Positions 25,267-34,969 of a stretch of 36,944 bases of DNA are shown in pieces. The notes beneath the pieces were generated by a model, which was given only the letters and a program-made list of their open reading frames with translations, was not told the DNA's origin and ran no database searches. The DNA is from Aestuariivirga sp. (lineage in GTDB: Bacteria; Pseudomonadota; Alphaproteobacteria; Rhizobiales; Aestuariivirgaceae): positions 1 to 36,944 of the forward strand of contig JAUXUN010000023.1 in NCBI GenBank assembly GCA_030680855.1. The letters run 5' to 3'. The translations under genes and the position numbers were made by a program. How positions within the stretch are numbered: the stretch's first letter is position 1; each line of letters starts with the position of its first letter.

Positions 25267-26052
25267 ATGACCCAGTTCACAAATTGCAATACAAAAGCTC
25301 CTGATCACAACAAGGCAGATTCGCTGGTGTTTAGGCATCTCATGGATGACCAGACTCTTCTCCCACTGGATAGCGGCGAAAGACAACGGCTTGATAGTGT
25401 CCGTTGGCTAGTGAAAACCATCGACAGAAACTGCCCGGTGATTGGCCAAGGCGAGGATCGCGAGGTGGTGGCCGTGCTCTTGTCCGGCTGGGCCTTCTGC
25501 TATCAAACCCTTCCCGATGGCAAACGGCAGATTCTTGACTTTATCTTTGCCGGCGCGCTTGTCGGATTTGGCACCGGGCTCACCAATTCCTATGGAGTGG
25601 AAACCGTGACAGCTTGCAACGTCGCCACCCTGCCCCATGGACAATTCCGCCGCCTGTTGGCGACCTGCCCCGCCTTGGCCATGCAGGTTGTCGAGCGCGT
25701 ATCCGACAGCGAGATGCGGGCCCATGAACACATGACCAGCCTTGGCCGGCGCAGCGCCCGCGAACGCGTTGCCGCACTGATTGTGGAGCTTACGTGCCGG
25801 GCCCAGTGCACGGACCTCGGCAGGCGCGAATACAGCATTGACCTGCCCGTCACCCAAATGATGATTGGCGATGCGCTTGGACTGTCCAATGAACATGTCT
25901 GCCGCATATTGGGCAAACTGGCGAATGACAAGGTGATTGAAATCAACAACCATACCTTGAAAGTGCTCGACCAGCCGGCACTTTCCCGGGAAGCCGGAGC
26001 CGATCCGAAAGACTTCATTGGCCGTGAAAGCCAGTTACCAGCGGCCGCGTAA
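25267..26052 (+). CDS. Crp/Fnr-family transcription regulator
   Basis: A 261-residue regulator with an N-terminal cyclic-nucleotide-binding-like beta-roll (about 45-140; LLSGWAFCYQTLPDGKRQILDFIFAGALVGFG), a dimer helix (CPALAMQVVERVSDSEMRAHEHM) and a C-terminal winged HTH (about 190-245; TQMMIGDALGLSNEHVCRILGKLANDKVIE). The recognition helix keeps E-x-x-C-R in the place of FNR's E-x-x-S-R, consistent with a TTGAT half site. It has scattered cysteines (for example Cys7) but no FNR-type CxxC...C cluster, so it resembles FixK or a non-iron-sulphur FNR relative. Ribosome binding site AGGGAGA. It is the natural candidate to bind the boxes in this window. Confidence 0.88.
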   Translation: MTQFTNCNTKAPDHNKADSLVFRHLMDDQTLLPLDSGERQRLDSVRWLVKTIDRNCPVIGQGEDREVVAVLLSGWAFCYQTLPDGKRQILDFIFAGALVGFGTGLTNSYGVETVTACNVATLPHGQFRRLLATCPALAMQVVERVSDSEMRAHEHMTSLGRRSARERVAALIVELTCRAQCTDLGRREYSIDLPVTQMMIGDALGLSNEHVCRILGKLANDKVIEINNHTLKVLDQPALSREAGADPKDFIGRESQLPAAA

Positions 26053-26081
26053 GCTTTCCGGCGCAGTCCGCGCTTGAAAGC
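26053..26081 (+). terminator. Weak inverted repeat after the regulator gene
   Basis: GCTTTC and GAAAGC arms enclose a GC-rich interior with partial pairing (GGCGC/GCGC), directly after the Crp/Fnr stop codon. There is no T-run. A terminator is possible only. Confidence 0.25.
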
Positions 26082-26232
26082 ATTAATTTCCAATGTGCTT
26101 GGCCTTGGAGCACCGGCACGTCGAACTATCGCAATTTTGAGTAGAAAGTTGACGTGGCGCAAAGCAGCAGGGCCGCGAGTGGTCCAGACCTTCCATTAAA
26201 GGCAATGCCTTGAAGGATGGGGAGGACCGCAA

Positions 26233-27117
26233 ATGAAAGCGAACAACAGAGTCGTCGCCGAAGCCTTGCGTGACGCGGCGGCACTTTTTGCCCACCAGGA
26301 TGCGGGCCAATTCCGGGTCTCGGCCTATCGCAATGCCGCAAAGACCATCGAAGAATTGCCGGATGACGTGGCTGATGTCGCCGCGCGGGGTGCCGACGCA
26401 CTCGATGCCCTGCCCCACATCGGAAAATCCATTGCCAGTGCCATCGTGCAGCTTACGACAACCGGCAGATGGCCGCAGCTCGAGCGGATGCGTGGAAGGC
26501 TCGATCCTGAAGTTTCCTTTCAGAACATCCCCGGAATTGGGCCGATCTTTGCCCGCCTCATTCACGAACACTTGCACGTTGACACGCTGGAGGCCCTCGA
26601 GGCCGCAGCGCATGATGGGAGGCTGGACACGGTCCCGGGGATCGGCGAACGCCGGGGCAAGGTCATCCGCCAGTCGTTGGCCAGCATTCTGGCGCGCAAG
26701 GGCCCCCTTGTATCAGGCGCGCAAAAGATTCCGCCACCGCCAATCGAGATGATCCTGGACGTTGACAGGGAATACCGGGAAAGGGCGAAAGCCGGAGACC
26801 TTAAACTCATCGCGCCAAAACGTTTCAACCCAAAAGGCGAGGCGTGGCTGCCGATCCTGCATACGGAGCGCGGCCCATGGCATTTCACTGTGCTGTTTTC
26901 AAACACCGCAAGGGCCCACGAACTGGGAAAGACAGCCGACTGGGTCATTGTCTTCTACTCGTCAAACCATCAGATTGAAGACCAAAACACAGTTGTCAGC
27001 GAGACAAAGGGCCCGCTCAAAGGCCAGCGGGTCGTACGAGGACGCGAACCGGAATGCCTGGTACGGCTGCATCAAAACAAGACCGACACTGGGAATTCAC
27101 GGCGGCTCATTTTATAG
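26233..27117 (+). CDS. PolX-N-terminus-like helix-hairpin-helix protein
   Basis: A 294-residue protein whose first 160 residues match the DNA polymerase beta/PolX 8-kDa and fingers region: NNRVVAEALRDAAALFAHQDAGQFRVSAYRNAAKTIEELPDDV, then two helix-hairpin-helix motifs, LDALPHIGKSIASAIVQL and FQNIPGIGPIFARLIHE, and a third, LDTVPGIGERRGKVIR. The polymerase palm and PHP exonuclease domains of PolX are missing. The C-terminal 110 residues (AWLPILHTERGPWHFTVLFSNTARAHEL, TVVSETKGPLKGQRVVRGREPEC) form a separate unrecognised domain. It probably binds gapped or damaged DNA. Start ATG 26233 has GGGGAGG upstream. It is not an obvious member of the FNR-type set; only a loose TTG-N8-CAA precedes it. 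Confidence 0.75.
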   Translation: MKANNRVVAEALRDAAALFAHQDAGQFRVSAYRNAAKTIEELPDDVADVAARGADALDALPHIGKSIASAIVQLTTTGRWPQLERMRGRLDPEVSFQNIPGIGPIFARLIHEHLHVDTLEALEAAAHDGRLDTVPGIGERRGKVIRQSLASILARKGPLVSGAQKIPPPPIEMILDVDREYRERAKAGDLKLIAPKRFNPKGEAWLPILHTERGPWHFTVLFSNTARAHELGKTADWVIVFYSSNHQIEDQNTVVSETKGPLKGQRVVRGREPECLVRLHQNKTDTGNSRRLIL

Positions 27118-27125
27118 CAGCGAAG

Positions 27126-28034
27126 TTATGCCTCAATAACGGTGCCGGCACGCCGCTTTAAAATTTCCAATGCGTCTTCGAGCCTGCCGATGCCGGCCAT
27201 CCTTCGCCCGCCCGACACGAAGTCAATGGCAGCCTTCACCTTTGGAGCCATGCTTCCGGCCGCGAAGGAATAGGAATTCAGCTCATCCGGTTTTACGGAA
27301 TCCAATCGGCGTTGCTGCGCTGTTCCCCAGCCAAGATAGACGCCATCGACATCGGTGAGCATCAACAGCGCATCGGCATTAATTTCACGCGCCAACAGGC
27401 CGCTTGCGTGGTCCTTGTCGATCACCGCTTCGACGCCAGCGTAGCTGCCGTCCTTTCGCCTCACTACCGGTATGCCGCCGCCACCCGTGCAAATGACCGT
27501 CACATCGTGCTCGATCAGCAGCTTGATAACTCCAATCTCCAGAATGCGCTTGGGTTGCGGCGAAGGCACGGCCCGCCTGAAATGAGATCCATCGGGCACC
27601 ATGACCCAGCCATGCTTGTCGGCCAACGCGGCTGCCTCCTTGCTGCTATATATGGGGCCGATCGGCTTAGTCGGCTTTTGAAAGGCAGGGTCGGAGGCAT
27701 CAACTTCGACCTGCGTCAGAAGCGTGGCAATTTCATTCTGGGTCGATATGACGTTTCCCAGTTCCTGTTCGATCAGGTAGCCAATCATGCCTTCCGTTTC
27801 AGCACCCAGGAGATCGACAGGACTGGCGAGAGCCTGGTCATAAGCCATATCCCGGAGCGCCATCAGCCCGACTTGCGGGCCATTGCCATGCGTCACGATA
27901 ACCTGATGCCCGGCCGCAATCACCTCGCCAATGGCCAGGGCCGCACGCCTGACATTCTGCCGCTGGTTTTCCGCCGACATGACCTCGTCGCGTTTGAGAA
28001 TTGCATTCCCGCCGAGTGCGATGACCACGCGCAC
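27126..28034 (-). CDS. arcC: Carbamate kinase
   Basis: A 302-residue carbamate kinase: carbamoyl phosphate + ADP to ATP + ammonia + CO2, the ATP-making step of the arginine deiminase pathway. The family pattern is clear: VRVVIALGGNAILKRD, VTHGNGPQVGLMALRD, DLLGAETEGMIGYLIEQEL, PSPQPKRILE, VICTGGGGIPVV, and DADALLMLTDVDGVYLGWG-like NADALLMLTDVDGVYLGWG, then GSMAPKVKAAIDFV. The GTG start at 28034 lies 4 bases after the arcB stop; longer in-frame starts lie within arcB. It ends 8 bases from the convergent helix-hairpin-helix gene. Last gene of arcDABC. Confidence 0.93.
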   Translation of the reverse strand: MRVVIALGGNAILKRDEVMSAENQRQNVRRAALAIGEVIAAGHQVIVTHGNGPQVGLMALRDMAYDQALASPVDLLGAETEGMIGYLIEQELGNVISTQNEIATLLTQVEVDASDPAFQKPTKPIGPIYSSKEAAALADKHGWVMVPDGSHFRRAVPSPQPKRILEIGVIKLLIEHDVTVICTGGGGIPVVRRKDGSYAGVEAVIDKDHASGLLAREINADALLMLTDVDGVYLGWGTAQQRRLDSVKPDELNSYSFAAGSMAPKVKAAIDFVSGGRRMAGIGRLEDALEILKRRAGTVIEA

Positions 28035-28038
28035 GCCT

Positions 28039-29040
28039 TTAGTTCCCAATCGTCGCGACGAGGACGGCCTTGATCGTATGCATCCGGTTTTCAGCCTGGT
28101 CGAAGACGATTGAGGCTGGCGATTCAAATACTTCTTCGGTGACCTCCATGGCCTTCAGCCCGAATTTCTTCTCAATGTCCTTGCCAACCTCGGTTTCCGT
28201 GTTGTGGAAGGCCGGCAAACAATGCATGAACTTGGTGCTGGGTTTCCCCGTCAACTTCATGACTTGCGCGTTCACCTGATAAGACTTCAGCAGGTTGATA
28301 CGTTCCGCCCATTTCGCATCCGGCTCGCCCATGGACAGCCAGACATCGGTGTAGAGGAAGTCGCAGTCCTTCACCGCCTGTTCAATATTGTCAGTGACCG
28401 TCACATGCGCCCCGGTTTCCATCGCGGTCTTTTCGGCATAGGCGATAATTTCCGTGTCTGGCCAACAGGCCTTCGGCGCGCACAGCCGCACATCCATTCC
28501 CAACTTCGCCCCGCCGATCAGAAGCGAATCGCCCATGTTGTTGCCGGCATCGCCAAGAAAACAGAAACTCACCTGGCTTAACGGCTTTTCGCAATGTTCC
28601 TGCATGGTGAGGAGGTCGGCAAGCACCTGGGTCGGATGATATTCGTCCGTAAGACCATTGTAGACGGGTACGCCGGAGAATTTCGCCAGTTCCTTCACAG
28701 TCGCCTGGCTGAACCCCCGATACTCGATTGCATCGTAGATGCGGCCGAGTACCCGAGCCGTATCCTTCATTGTTTCCTTGTGGCCGATCTGCGTGCCGCT
28801 TGGACCGAGGTAGGTCACATGGGCGCCCTGGTCGTAGGCGGCGACCTCGAAGCCGACGCGCGTCCGTGTGGAGGCTTTCTCGAAGATCAGTGCAATGCTT
28901 TTTCCCTTGAGCCGCTGCTGTTCGGTTCCGGTGTTTTTGGCCGTCTTGAGGTCGGCCGAAAGCTTGAGGAGGAATCCGATTTCCGCCGGAGCGAAATCGC
29001 GAAGCGTCAGAAAGCTCCGGTCTTGAAGGTTGAAGGGCAT
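28039..29040 (-). CDS. arcB: Ornithine carbamoyltransferase, catabolic type
   Basis: A 333-residue ornithine transcarbamylase. In the arginine deiminase pathway it works backwards: citrulline + phosphate to ornithine + carbamoyl phosphate. Motifs seen: carbamoyl-phosphate site [12 protein letters not shown] (near residue 55), [48 protein letters not shown], and the ornithine/citrulline site HCLPAF. Length and the extended [11 protein letters not shown] loop suit the catabolic ArcB group. ATG 29040 has AGGAG 7 bases upstream. It lies 11 bases after the arcA stop. Confidence 0.94.
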   Translation of the reverse strand: MPFNLQDRSFLTLRDFAPAEIGFLLKLSADLKTAKNTGTEQQRLKGKSIALIFEKASTRTRVGFEVAAYDQGAHVTYLGPSGTQIGHKETMKDTARVLGRIYDAIEYRGFSQATVKELAKFSGVPVYNGLTDEYHPTQVLADLLTMQEHCEKPLSQVSFCFLGDAGNNMGDSLLIGGAKLGMDVRLCAPKACWPDTEIIAYAEKTAMETGAHVTVTDNIEQAVKDCDFLYTDVWLSMGEPDAKWAERINLLKSYQVNAQVMKLTGKPSTKFMHCLPAFHNTETEVGKDIEKKFGLKAMEVTEEVFESPASIVFDQAENRMHTIKAVLVATIGN

Positions 29041-29051
29041 TGTTATCTCTC

Positions 29052-30290
29052 CTAGTAGTCCACGGCATCGCGGGAGACCGGACAGGTCATGCAATGTCCG
29101 CCGCCGCGGCCGCGGCCCAGTTCGGCGCCGCGGATGGTTATGACTTCGACGCCGGCCTTGCGCAGCAATGTGTTGGTGTGGACATTGCGATCATAACCAA
29201 TGACGACGCCGGGCTCCAGGGCAACGACGTTGTTGCCATCGTCCCATTGCTCGCGTTCCTGTTCAAAGGAATCTCCGCCAGTGCCAATCACATGCAATTT
29301 CCTGATGGCAAGGCATTCCTCAATGAGATTGAAAACCGACTTGGTTTCGGCACGGAAATCGATCCTCCCGGGCGTGTCACCCGGACGTAGGCTGAAGCAG
29401 CGCAGTTGCTCAGCCACTTCCACGAAGCTGGTGGCGACCGCGCGGTCGCACAGCGTAAATACCGTGTCAAGATGCATGGCGGCGCGCGATTGTGGCATCT
29501 GGCAAGCGACGACGCGGCTCGCAACTTCATTTTTGAAAAGCGCCCGGGCCAGTTGGCCGACAGCCTGCGGGCTCGACCGTTCACCCATGCCGACAAAGAC
29601 AATGCCGTTGCCGAGCGGCAGGATATCGCCCCCCTCCAATGTTGCCAGACCGAAATCGCGCTCGGGATCGCCCCACCAGACCTCGAACTTCTCATCCTTG
29701 AATCGGGGATGAAACTTGTAAACGGCGGCGGTAAGAAGGGTCTCCTGGCGGCGGGCCGGCCAATGCATCGGATTGAGCGTGACACCACCATAAATCCAGG
29801 CGCTAGTATCGCGTGTGAACATCAGGTTAGGCAGAGGCGGCGCCACAAACCCGTGAGGGCCGAGATACTGGCCGAACATGCCACTGGGCTTGAAGGGCAG
29901 ATCGCAGACGGCTATTCCACCTGTCAGGACCTCGGCAACTTCCTGCGCCGGAAGATGGCAGAGCCAGTCCTTAATTTCGTCCAGCATGCCGACGCCAATA
30001 TGGTTCTCGGTGTACTTCCGATCGAGTACCCACGCCAATGCCGTGGCGTCGGTGGCGATGTCCGCCAGAAGATCATGCATGTCCAGAACCTCAACGCCGC
30101 GCTCCTGCATCTTCGTCGTGAAGTCGTGATGATCGTTCCGCGCTTCGTGCACCCAGAAGACATCGTCAAAGAGAAGGTCCTCGCAGTTCGACGGGGTCAG
30201 CCGTTCGTGGGCCCGGCCCGGGCGGCAGGTAAGCACGGTTCGCAGCTTTCCGATTTCGGAATAGGTGCCGATCGATTGGGATACGGTCAT
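29052..30290 (-). CDS. arcA: Arginine deiminase
   Basis: A 412-residue arginine deiminase, which hydrolyses arginine to citrulline and ammonia. Seen: [31 protein letters not shown] at the N terminus, [48 protein letters not shown] with the catalytic His, and the C-terminal [13 protein letters not shown] with catalytic Cys400, equivalent to Cys406 of the Pseudomonas enzyme. Length is normal. It follows arcD by 11 bases with AGGGAAA before the ATG. Under low oxygen it feeds carbamoyl phosphate to ArcC for ATP. Confidence 0.95.
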   Translation of the reverse strand: MTVSQSIGTYSEIGKLRTVLTCRPGRAHERLTPSNCEDLLFDDVFWVHEARNDHHDFTTKMQERGVEVLDMHDLLADIATDATALAWVLDRKYTENHIGVGMLDEIKDWLCHLPAQEVAEVLTGGIAVCDLPFKPSGMFGQYLGPHGFVAPPLPNLMFTRDTSAWIYGGVTLNPMHWPARRQETLLTAAVYKFHPRFKDEKFEVWWGDPERDFGLATLEGGDILPLGNGIVFVGMGERSSPQAVGQLARALFKNEVASRVVACQMPQSRAAMHLDTVFTLCDRAVATSFVEVAEQLRCFSLRPGDTPGRIDFRAETKSVFNLIEECLAIRKLHVIGTGGDSFEQEREQWDDGNNVVALEPGVVIGYDRNVHTNTLLRKAGVEVITIRGAELGRGRGGGHCMTCPVSRDAVDY

Positions 30291-30301
30291 TTATTTCCCT
30301 A

Positions 30302-31768
30302 TTAAGCGCTGATGGCGCCGGTCCACATCCAATAGCCCGCGATCCCGGCAGCAATCACGATGCCGGCAGCAATTGCCACCTCCATTACATTGAAGGCTTT
30401 CTCGCCGCGAACACTGCGCGCCCACCAGTAGACGAGAATGCCAGGTGCATAGAGCAGCGCGCACATCAGCAGATAGTTGGGACCTGCCGCATAGACAAGC
30501 CAGGCACCGTAGACCGTGGCTATGGCTCCTACAAACATATCCCGACTACGTCCATCGCCAACGCCGTAACTTTCCCCGGTCATGGCAAGCTTGAGCGCAT
30601 AGGCTCCCGAGAAAACATAGGGCACCAGAATGGCCGTGGAGGCAATGTAGAACAATGCGAGATAGGTCGAGTTCGAATAGAGGGTAATGATCAGGAATGC
30701 CTGCACCAGGATATTGGTTATCCAAAGGGAACCGATGGGTGAGCCTCTCTCGTTTTCAGTTGCAAAGACGTCCGGCATCATGCCTTCGCGCGCTGCGCGA
30801 TAGGGAATTTCGGCGGCAAAAAGCGTCCAGCTCAGAAAAGCGCCTGCGACCGAGACCACGAGGCCGATGCGGACAAGCACAGAACCCCACGGGCCAACCG
30901 CTTTCTCAAGCACATTGGCCATTGAGGCCGAGCTTGGCAGTGCCGCAAGTTCGGGCTGGGTCATGACGCCGAAGGAGAGGAGCGAGATAAGAAGATACAC
31001 CGAGAGCGCAGTTGCAAATCCGAGTATGGTAGCCCTGCCAATATCAGCTCGACGTTCGGCGCGTGCGGAAACGACGCTTGCGCCTTCGATGCCGATGAAA
31101 ACCCACAGGGTCACAAGCATAGTGCTCTTGACTTGTGTCATCACATCGCCAAGGGCCGGAACACCTGCACCCCAAATGTCAAAATTGAATGTGGGAAGGT
31201 TGAAAGCAATCAACGCCATCACGATGAATATGAAGATCGGCGCCAGCTTTGCGATCGTCGTGACCACATTGACGAGTGCGGCTTGACGGATGCCCATGAG
31301 AATAAGGGCATGGACAAGCCAAAGGCAAATGGAAGCGCCTACAATGGCCTGCCAGGTGTTTCCCTCTGAGCCGAATACAGGAACAAAATAGCTGAGGGCA
31401 CCGAAGATCAAAACCGCATAGGAAACATTGCCAATCCAGGCGCTGAGCCAATATCCCCATGCGCTATTAAAGCCAATAAAATCTCCGAACCCGGCCCGGG
31501 CATAGGAATAGGGGCCGGCGTCAAGCTTCGGCTTTCGCGTTGAAAGACCCTGATAGACGAAAGCCAGCGCCAGCATTCCGACACCGGCGATGAGCCAGCC
31601 AATGATGACAGCACCTGGGGAAGCCGCTTTGGCCATATTCTGCGGCAGGCTGAAAACACCGCCGCCAATCATCGAGCCCACAACAAGGGCAACAAGCGGC
31701 ACCAAGCCAAGCCCGACAGATGATTTTTTTTGCACCGCGTTAACCGGGATGGTGATCGCTTTAGCCAT
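30302..31768 (-). CDS. arcD: Arginine/ornithine antiporter, APC family
   Basis: A 488-residue membrane protein of the amino acid-polyamine-organocation superfamily with about 12-13 hydrophobic segments. The first, [26 protein letters not shown], holds the family's glycine-rich substrate loop; [22 protein letters not shown] is the segment 6 region. With arcABC directly downstream the substrate is most likely arginine in exchange for ornithine. The ATG at 31768 was chosen for GGAGGAG 6 bases upstream; a TTG at 31783 begins within that ribosome binding site. The order arcD-arcA-arcB-arcC is that of Pseudomonas, and the FNR-type box at 31820 matches ANR control there. Confidence 0.92.
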   Translation of the reverse strand: MAKAITIPVNAVQKKSSVGLGLVPLVALVVGSMIGGGVFSLPQNMAKAASPGAVIIGWLIAGVGMLALAFVYQGLSTRKPKLDAGPYSYARAGFGDFIGFNSAWGYWLSAWIGNVSYAVLIFGALSYFVPVFGSEGNTWQAIVGASICLWLVHALILMGIRQAALVNVVTTIAKLAPIFIFIVMALIAFNLPTFNFDIWGAGVPALGDVMTQVKSTMLVTLWVFIGIEGASVVSARAERRADIGRATILGFATALSVYLLISLLSFGVMTQPELAALPSSASMANVLEKAVGPWGSVLVRIGLVVSVAGAFLSWTLFAAEIPYRAAREGMMPDVFATENERGSPIGSLWITNILVQAFLIITLYSNSTYLALFYIASTAILVPYVFSGAYALKLAMTGESYGVGDGRSRDMFVGAIATVYGAWLVYAAGPNYLLMCALLYAPGILVYWWARSVRGEKAFNVMEVAIAAGIVIAAGIAGYWMWTGAISA

Positions 31769-31819
31769 GGTTGTCTCCTCCAATTTTGCTCAATTTGGGC
31801 CGCAAATTACCCAACAGCA

Positions 31820-31833
31820 TTGATCGGGATCAA
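31820..31833. promoter_or_regulatory. FNR/Anr/FixK-type box (perfect), arc operon
   Basis: Perfect TTGAT-CGGG-ATCAA between arcD and the divergent ABC ATPase, centred 59 bases from the arcD start and 62 from the ATPase start. It probably controls arcDABC, by analogy with ANR in Pseudomonas, and may control both sides. Confidence 0.83.
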
Positions 31834-31888
31834 GGAAAGGGCGGGTTCGCGCGCCCATTCTCGCCTCGAAACCTTGCCGGGACTGATA

Positions 31889-32596
31889 ATGACAGAAGCA
31901 GTATTTTCAGGTCGCGGCCTGACGAAAACCTATCGCAGTGGCGAAGTAGAGGTGCATGCCTTGCGTGGCGCCGACATTGATCTTTTTGAAGGAGAAATCG
32001 CCGTTCTGCTTGGGCCGTCCGGCTCAGGCAAGTCGACGCTGCTGAATATTCTTGGCGGATTGGACCGGGCAACCTCGGGAACGGTCAGGTTTCGCGATCA
32101 CGACTTGATGAATGCCAGCGAACGGGAACTTACGCAGTACCGGCGTGAACATGTGGGCTTTGTGTTCCAATTCTACAATTTGATACCCAGCCTCACGGCA
32201 CGCGAGAATGTGGCCCTGGTTACCGAGATTTCGTCCAATCCAATGGACCCCGAGAAAGCGCTGGCTCTGGTTGGCCTTGGGCACCGGCTTGACCACTTTC
32301 CGTCCCAGCTTTCAGGCGGCGAACAGCAACGCGTGGCGATTGCCCGCGCAATTGCAAAACGCCCAGATGTGCTGCTCTGCGATGAGCCAACGGGCGCGTT
32401 GGACAGCAAGATTGGCGTTCTTGTGCTCGAAGCACTCGACCACGTGAACCAGACGCTGGGAACAACAACCGCGATCATTACGCATAATGCGGCGATCCAG
32501 TCGATGGCGCACCGGGTGTTCAACTTCGGTGATGGCCGCATCATCTCCACCCACGTAAATGCCAAACGGCAAAATCCATCGGAGATCAGTTGGTAA
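31889..32596 (+). CDS. ABC transporter ATPase (LolD/MacB-type)
   Basis: A 235-residue ATPase of the class that serves FtsX-like permeases. Walker A is GPSGSGKST, the Q-loop [17 protein letters not shown], signature [19 protein letters not shown], Walker [12 protein letters not shown] and switch His in IITHNAAI. It drives a periplasm-facing export machine or mechanotransmission rather than sugar uptake. The start ATG 31889 has a weak ribosome binding site. The permease gene overlaps its end. The genes for ATPase, permease and fusion protein run in one direction from the shared FNR-type box. Confidence 0.9.
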   Translation: MTEAVFSGRGLTKTYRSGEVEVHALRGADIDLFEGEIAVLLGPSGSGKSTLLNILGGLDRATSGTVRFRDHDLMNASERELTQYRREHVGFVFQFYNLIPSLTARENVALVTEISSNPMDPEKALALVGLGHRLDHFPSQLSGGEQQRVAIARAIAKRPDVLLCDEPTGALDSKIGVLVLEALDHVNQTLGTTTAIITHNAAIQSMAHRVFNFGDGRIISTHVNAKRQNPSEISW

Positions 32597-34965
32597 CCGC
32601 CATGCGTGTGCTCGACCGAAAGCTCTTTCGTGACATGAAGCGTCTTTGGGCGCAGTCCCTGGCTGTTGCACTTGTGATGGCAGCTGGCGTCGCGACGATG
32701 CTGATCGGACTGGGTGCCTATAATTCCCTTTCGGAAACCCGGTCGGTCTACTACGACCGGGCCCAGTTTGCCGACGTTTTTGCTTTTGCGGTGCGAGCAC
32801 CCAAATCCGTTTCCGCAGAAATACGCCAGCTCAATGGGGTGGCGCAGGTCGAGACGCGGATCGTGAAGGCAGCGTTGCTTGACATCAAGGGCTTTGAGCT
32901 GCCCGCCACCGGATATTTCATTTCCTTGCCTGCCAGCGGCGAAAACACGCTGAACAAGCTCCATTTGCGCTCAGGCAGGCTCCCAAGTCCCGGCAGCCTT
33001 CAGGAAGTGGCGATCAGCGAGAGTTTTGCACAAGCCCATGGGTTTCAAATCGGTTCCAAGATTTATGCGGTTCTGAACGGGGCCAAACGCCGTCTCACCG
33101 TAGCGGCTATCGTCCTTTCACCGGAGTTCATCTATGCGCTGGGTCCTGGCGACATGATGCCTGATGACCGCCGCTTCGGCATTATGTGGATGCGGGAACC
33201 GGCACTTGCCGGCGCTTTTGACCTGGAAGGTGCCTTCAACAGTGTCGCGCTCCGCCTGCTCAAGAACGCCATCGTCGAAGATGTCGTGCAATCGCTTGAT
33301 GACATCCTTGAACGCTACGGCGGCGAGGGCGCATATGGCCGTGAAGACCAATTGTCCCACGCTTTTCTTGATGCCGAACTCCAGCAGCTCAACGCCATGA
33401 GCCGCATTCTGCCGCCGGTCTTTCTGGTGGTTACCGCGTTCCTGATCAACATGGTGCTCGCACGCCTGATCTCATTGGAGCGCGAACAAGTGGGGCTTCT
33501 CAAGGCAATCGGCTACCTGCCGACCGAAATAGCGGTTCATTATGCAAAGCTGGTGCTTCTCATCTCTTGCATGGGGGTTGGCATAGGCTTTGCGGCGGGC
33601 ACCTGGCTCAGCCATGGGCTCACCGTACTCTACACAAAATTCTTCCATTTTCCCTATCAGATATTCATTGCTTCACCCAGACTTTATGTGGTGGCGGCAC
33701 TTGTGTCCCTTGCGGCCGCATTTGTTGGATCCATGCGGGCCGTGGCCGGGGCTGCAGCGCTGTCGCCAGCGATAGCCATGCAACCGCCTGCCCCGCCCAC
33801 CTACAAGCGGTTTTGGTCCGGTCGCATGCAACCGTTGAAGTACCTGTCGCAGCTCACCATCATGGTCCTACGCCATATTGTTCGCTGGCCGCTCCGTTCG
33901 CTGCTTACGACATTTGGCATTTCCCTGGCGATTGCATTGCTTGTCAGTTCCTTGTTCTCGGTGGGCGCAATCAACTACATGATCGATGTCACATTCGACC
34001 GGACCGACCGCCAGGACGCCACATTTGCGTTTGGCGAGGCACGGCCGGCACAGGCCCTGCAGGAGGTTGCGCGGCTGCCGGGCGTGCTTACGGCGGAGCC
34101 CTATTACGCCGTAGTGGCCAAGCTCTCCCATGGTCACCACGCCAAACGTGTCGCGATCATGGGAAAACCCCAAGCCGTGGATCTAAGCCGCGTACTCGAT
34201 TTGGAGTTGAAACCTGTGGAGCTTCCCAAATCGGGCTTGGTCCTGAGCGAAGCGCTGGCCAGCAAGCTCCAAGTTGGGCGCGGGGACACCATTCATGCTG
34301 AATTTCTGGGCAGAAACCGTGTTGAGACCGATATCCCGGTTGTTGGTATCATCCAGAGCTATGTGGGTTTGATGGCATTCATGGATATCAATGCGTTGAG
34401 CCGGCTTCTCGGCGAGAGCCCGAAGGTCAGTGGCGTTCACATGCTTCTCGATCCTGCCCAAAGCACTGCTTTCTTTGCAGAGGTGAGAGTGCAGCCTGCC
34501 CTCTCCGCGTTGTCGCTGCAGCGCGTCTCCCTTGCCAAGTTCCAGGAAACTATTGCCGAAAATATCAATATTCAAATCTTGGTTTACTGCGGCCTTGCAA
34601 CAATCATCGCCTTTGGCGTCGTTTACAACAGCGCCCGCATTCAGTTCGCCGAACGGGCAAGGGAACTCGCCAGCTTGCGCGTGCTTGGCTTTACCGAATA
34701 CGAGGTCTCGCGCCTGCTGCTTCTGGAGTTCGCGCTACTTACGCTCGCCGCCGTTCCAATTGGTTGGATGGCGGGATATGGTCTTGCCTTTGCACTTGTC
34801 CAAGGGTTCCAAAGCGACCTCTACCGGTTGCCCTTCATTATGCTGCGCTCGACCTATGCCTACAGCGCCTTGATCGTCATGGTCGCCGTGGCACTTTCTG
34901 CGCTCGTTGTACGGCGCCGGGTCAGCAATCTCGATCTGGTTAGCGTACTCAAAACGAGGGATTAG
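32590..34965 (+). CDS. FtsX-like ABC permease (COG0577 type)
   Basis: A 791-residue permease (787 if the ATG at 32602 is used). It has an N-terminal membrane segment ([19 protein letters not shown], about residues 23-42), a large periplasmic part, three segments near 280-400 ([52 protein letters not shown]), a second FtsX unit starting at about 430 ([19 protein letters not shown]) and a final trio at about 660-780. A duplicated FtsX arrangement is usual for 750-850-residue exporters. TTG 32590 has GGAG 5 bases upstream and overlaps the ATPase stop; ATG 32602 is the alternative. Substrate unknown. Confidence 0.85.
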   Translation: MVTAMRVLDRKLFRDMKRLWAQSLAVALVMAAGVATMLIGLGAYNSLSETRSVYYDRAQFADVFAFAVRAPKSVSAEIRQLNGVAQVETRIVKAALLDIKGFELPATGYFISLPASGENTLNKLHLRSGRLPSPGSLQEVAISESFAQAHGFQIGSKIYAVLNGAKRRLTVAAIVLSPEFIYALGPGDMMPDDRRFGIMWMREPALAGAFDLEGAFNSVALRLLKNAIVEDVVQSLDDILERYGGEGAYGREDQLSHAFLDAELQQLNAMSRILPPVFLVVTAFLINMVLARLISLEREQVGLLKAIGYLPTEIAVHYAKLVLLISCMGVGIGFAAGTWLSHGLTVLYTKFFHFPYQIFIASPRLYVVAALVSLAAAFVGSMRAVAGAAALSPAIAMQPPAPPTYKRFWSGRMQPLKYLSQLTIMVLRHIVRWPLRSLLTTFGISLAIALLVSSLFSVGAINYMIDVTFDRTDRQDATFAFGEARPAQALQEVARLPGVLTAEPYYAVVAKLSHGHHAKRVAIMGKPQAVDLSRVLDLELKPVELPKSGLVLSEALASKLQVGRGDTIHAEFLGRNRVETDIPVVGIIQSYVGLMAFMDINALSRLLGESPKVSGVHMLLDPAQSTAFFAEVRVQPALSALSLQRVSLAKFQETIAENINIQILVYCGLATIIAFGVVYNSARIQFAERARELASLRVLGFTEYEVSRLLLLEFALLTLAAVPIGWMAGYGLAFALVQGFQSDLYRLPFIMLRSTYAYSALIVMVAVALSALVVRRRVSNLDLVSVLKTRD

Positions 34966-34969
34966 AGTC

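Noticed and set aside
26149-26162. TTGAC-GTGG-CGCAA as an FNR-type box before the helix-hairpin-helix gene
   Set aside because: Only the TTG-N8-CAA core is kept; the inner bases are not palindromic, so it is too weak to call.
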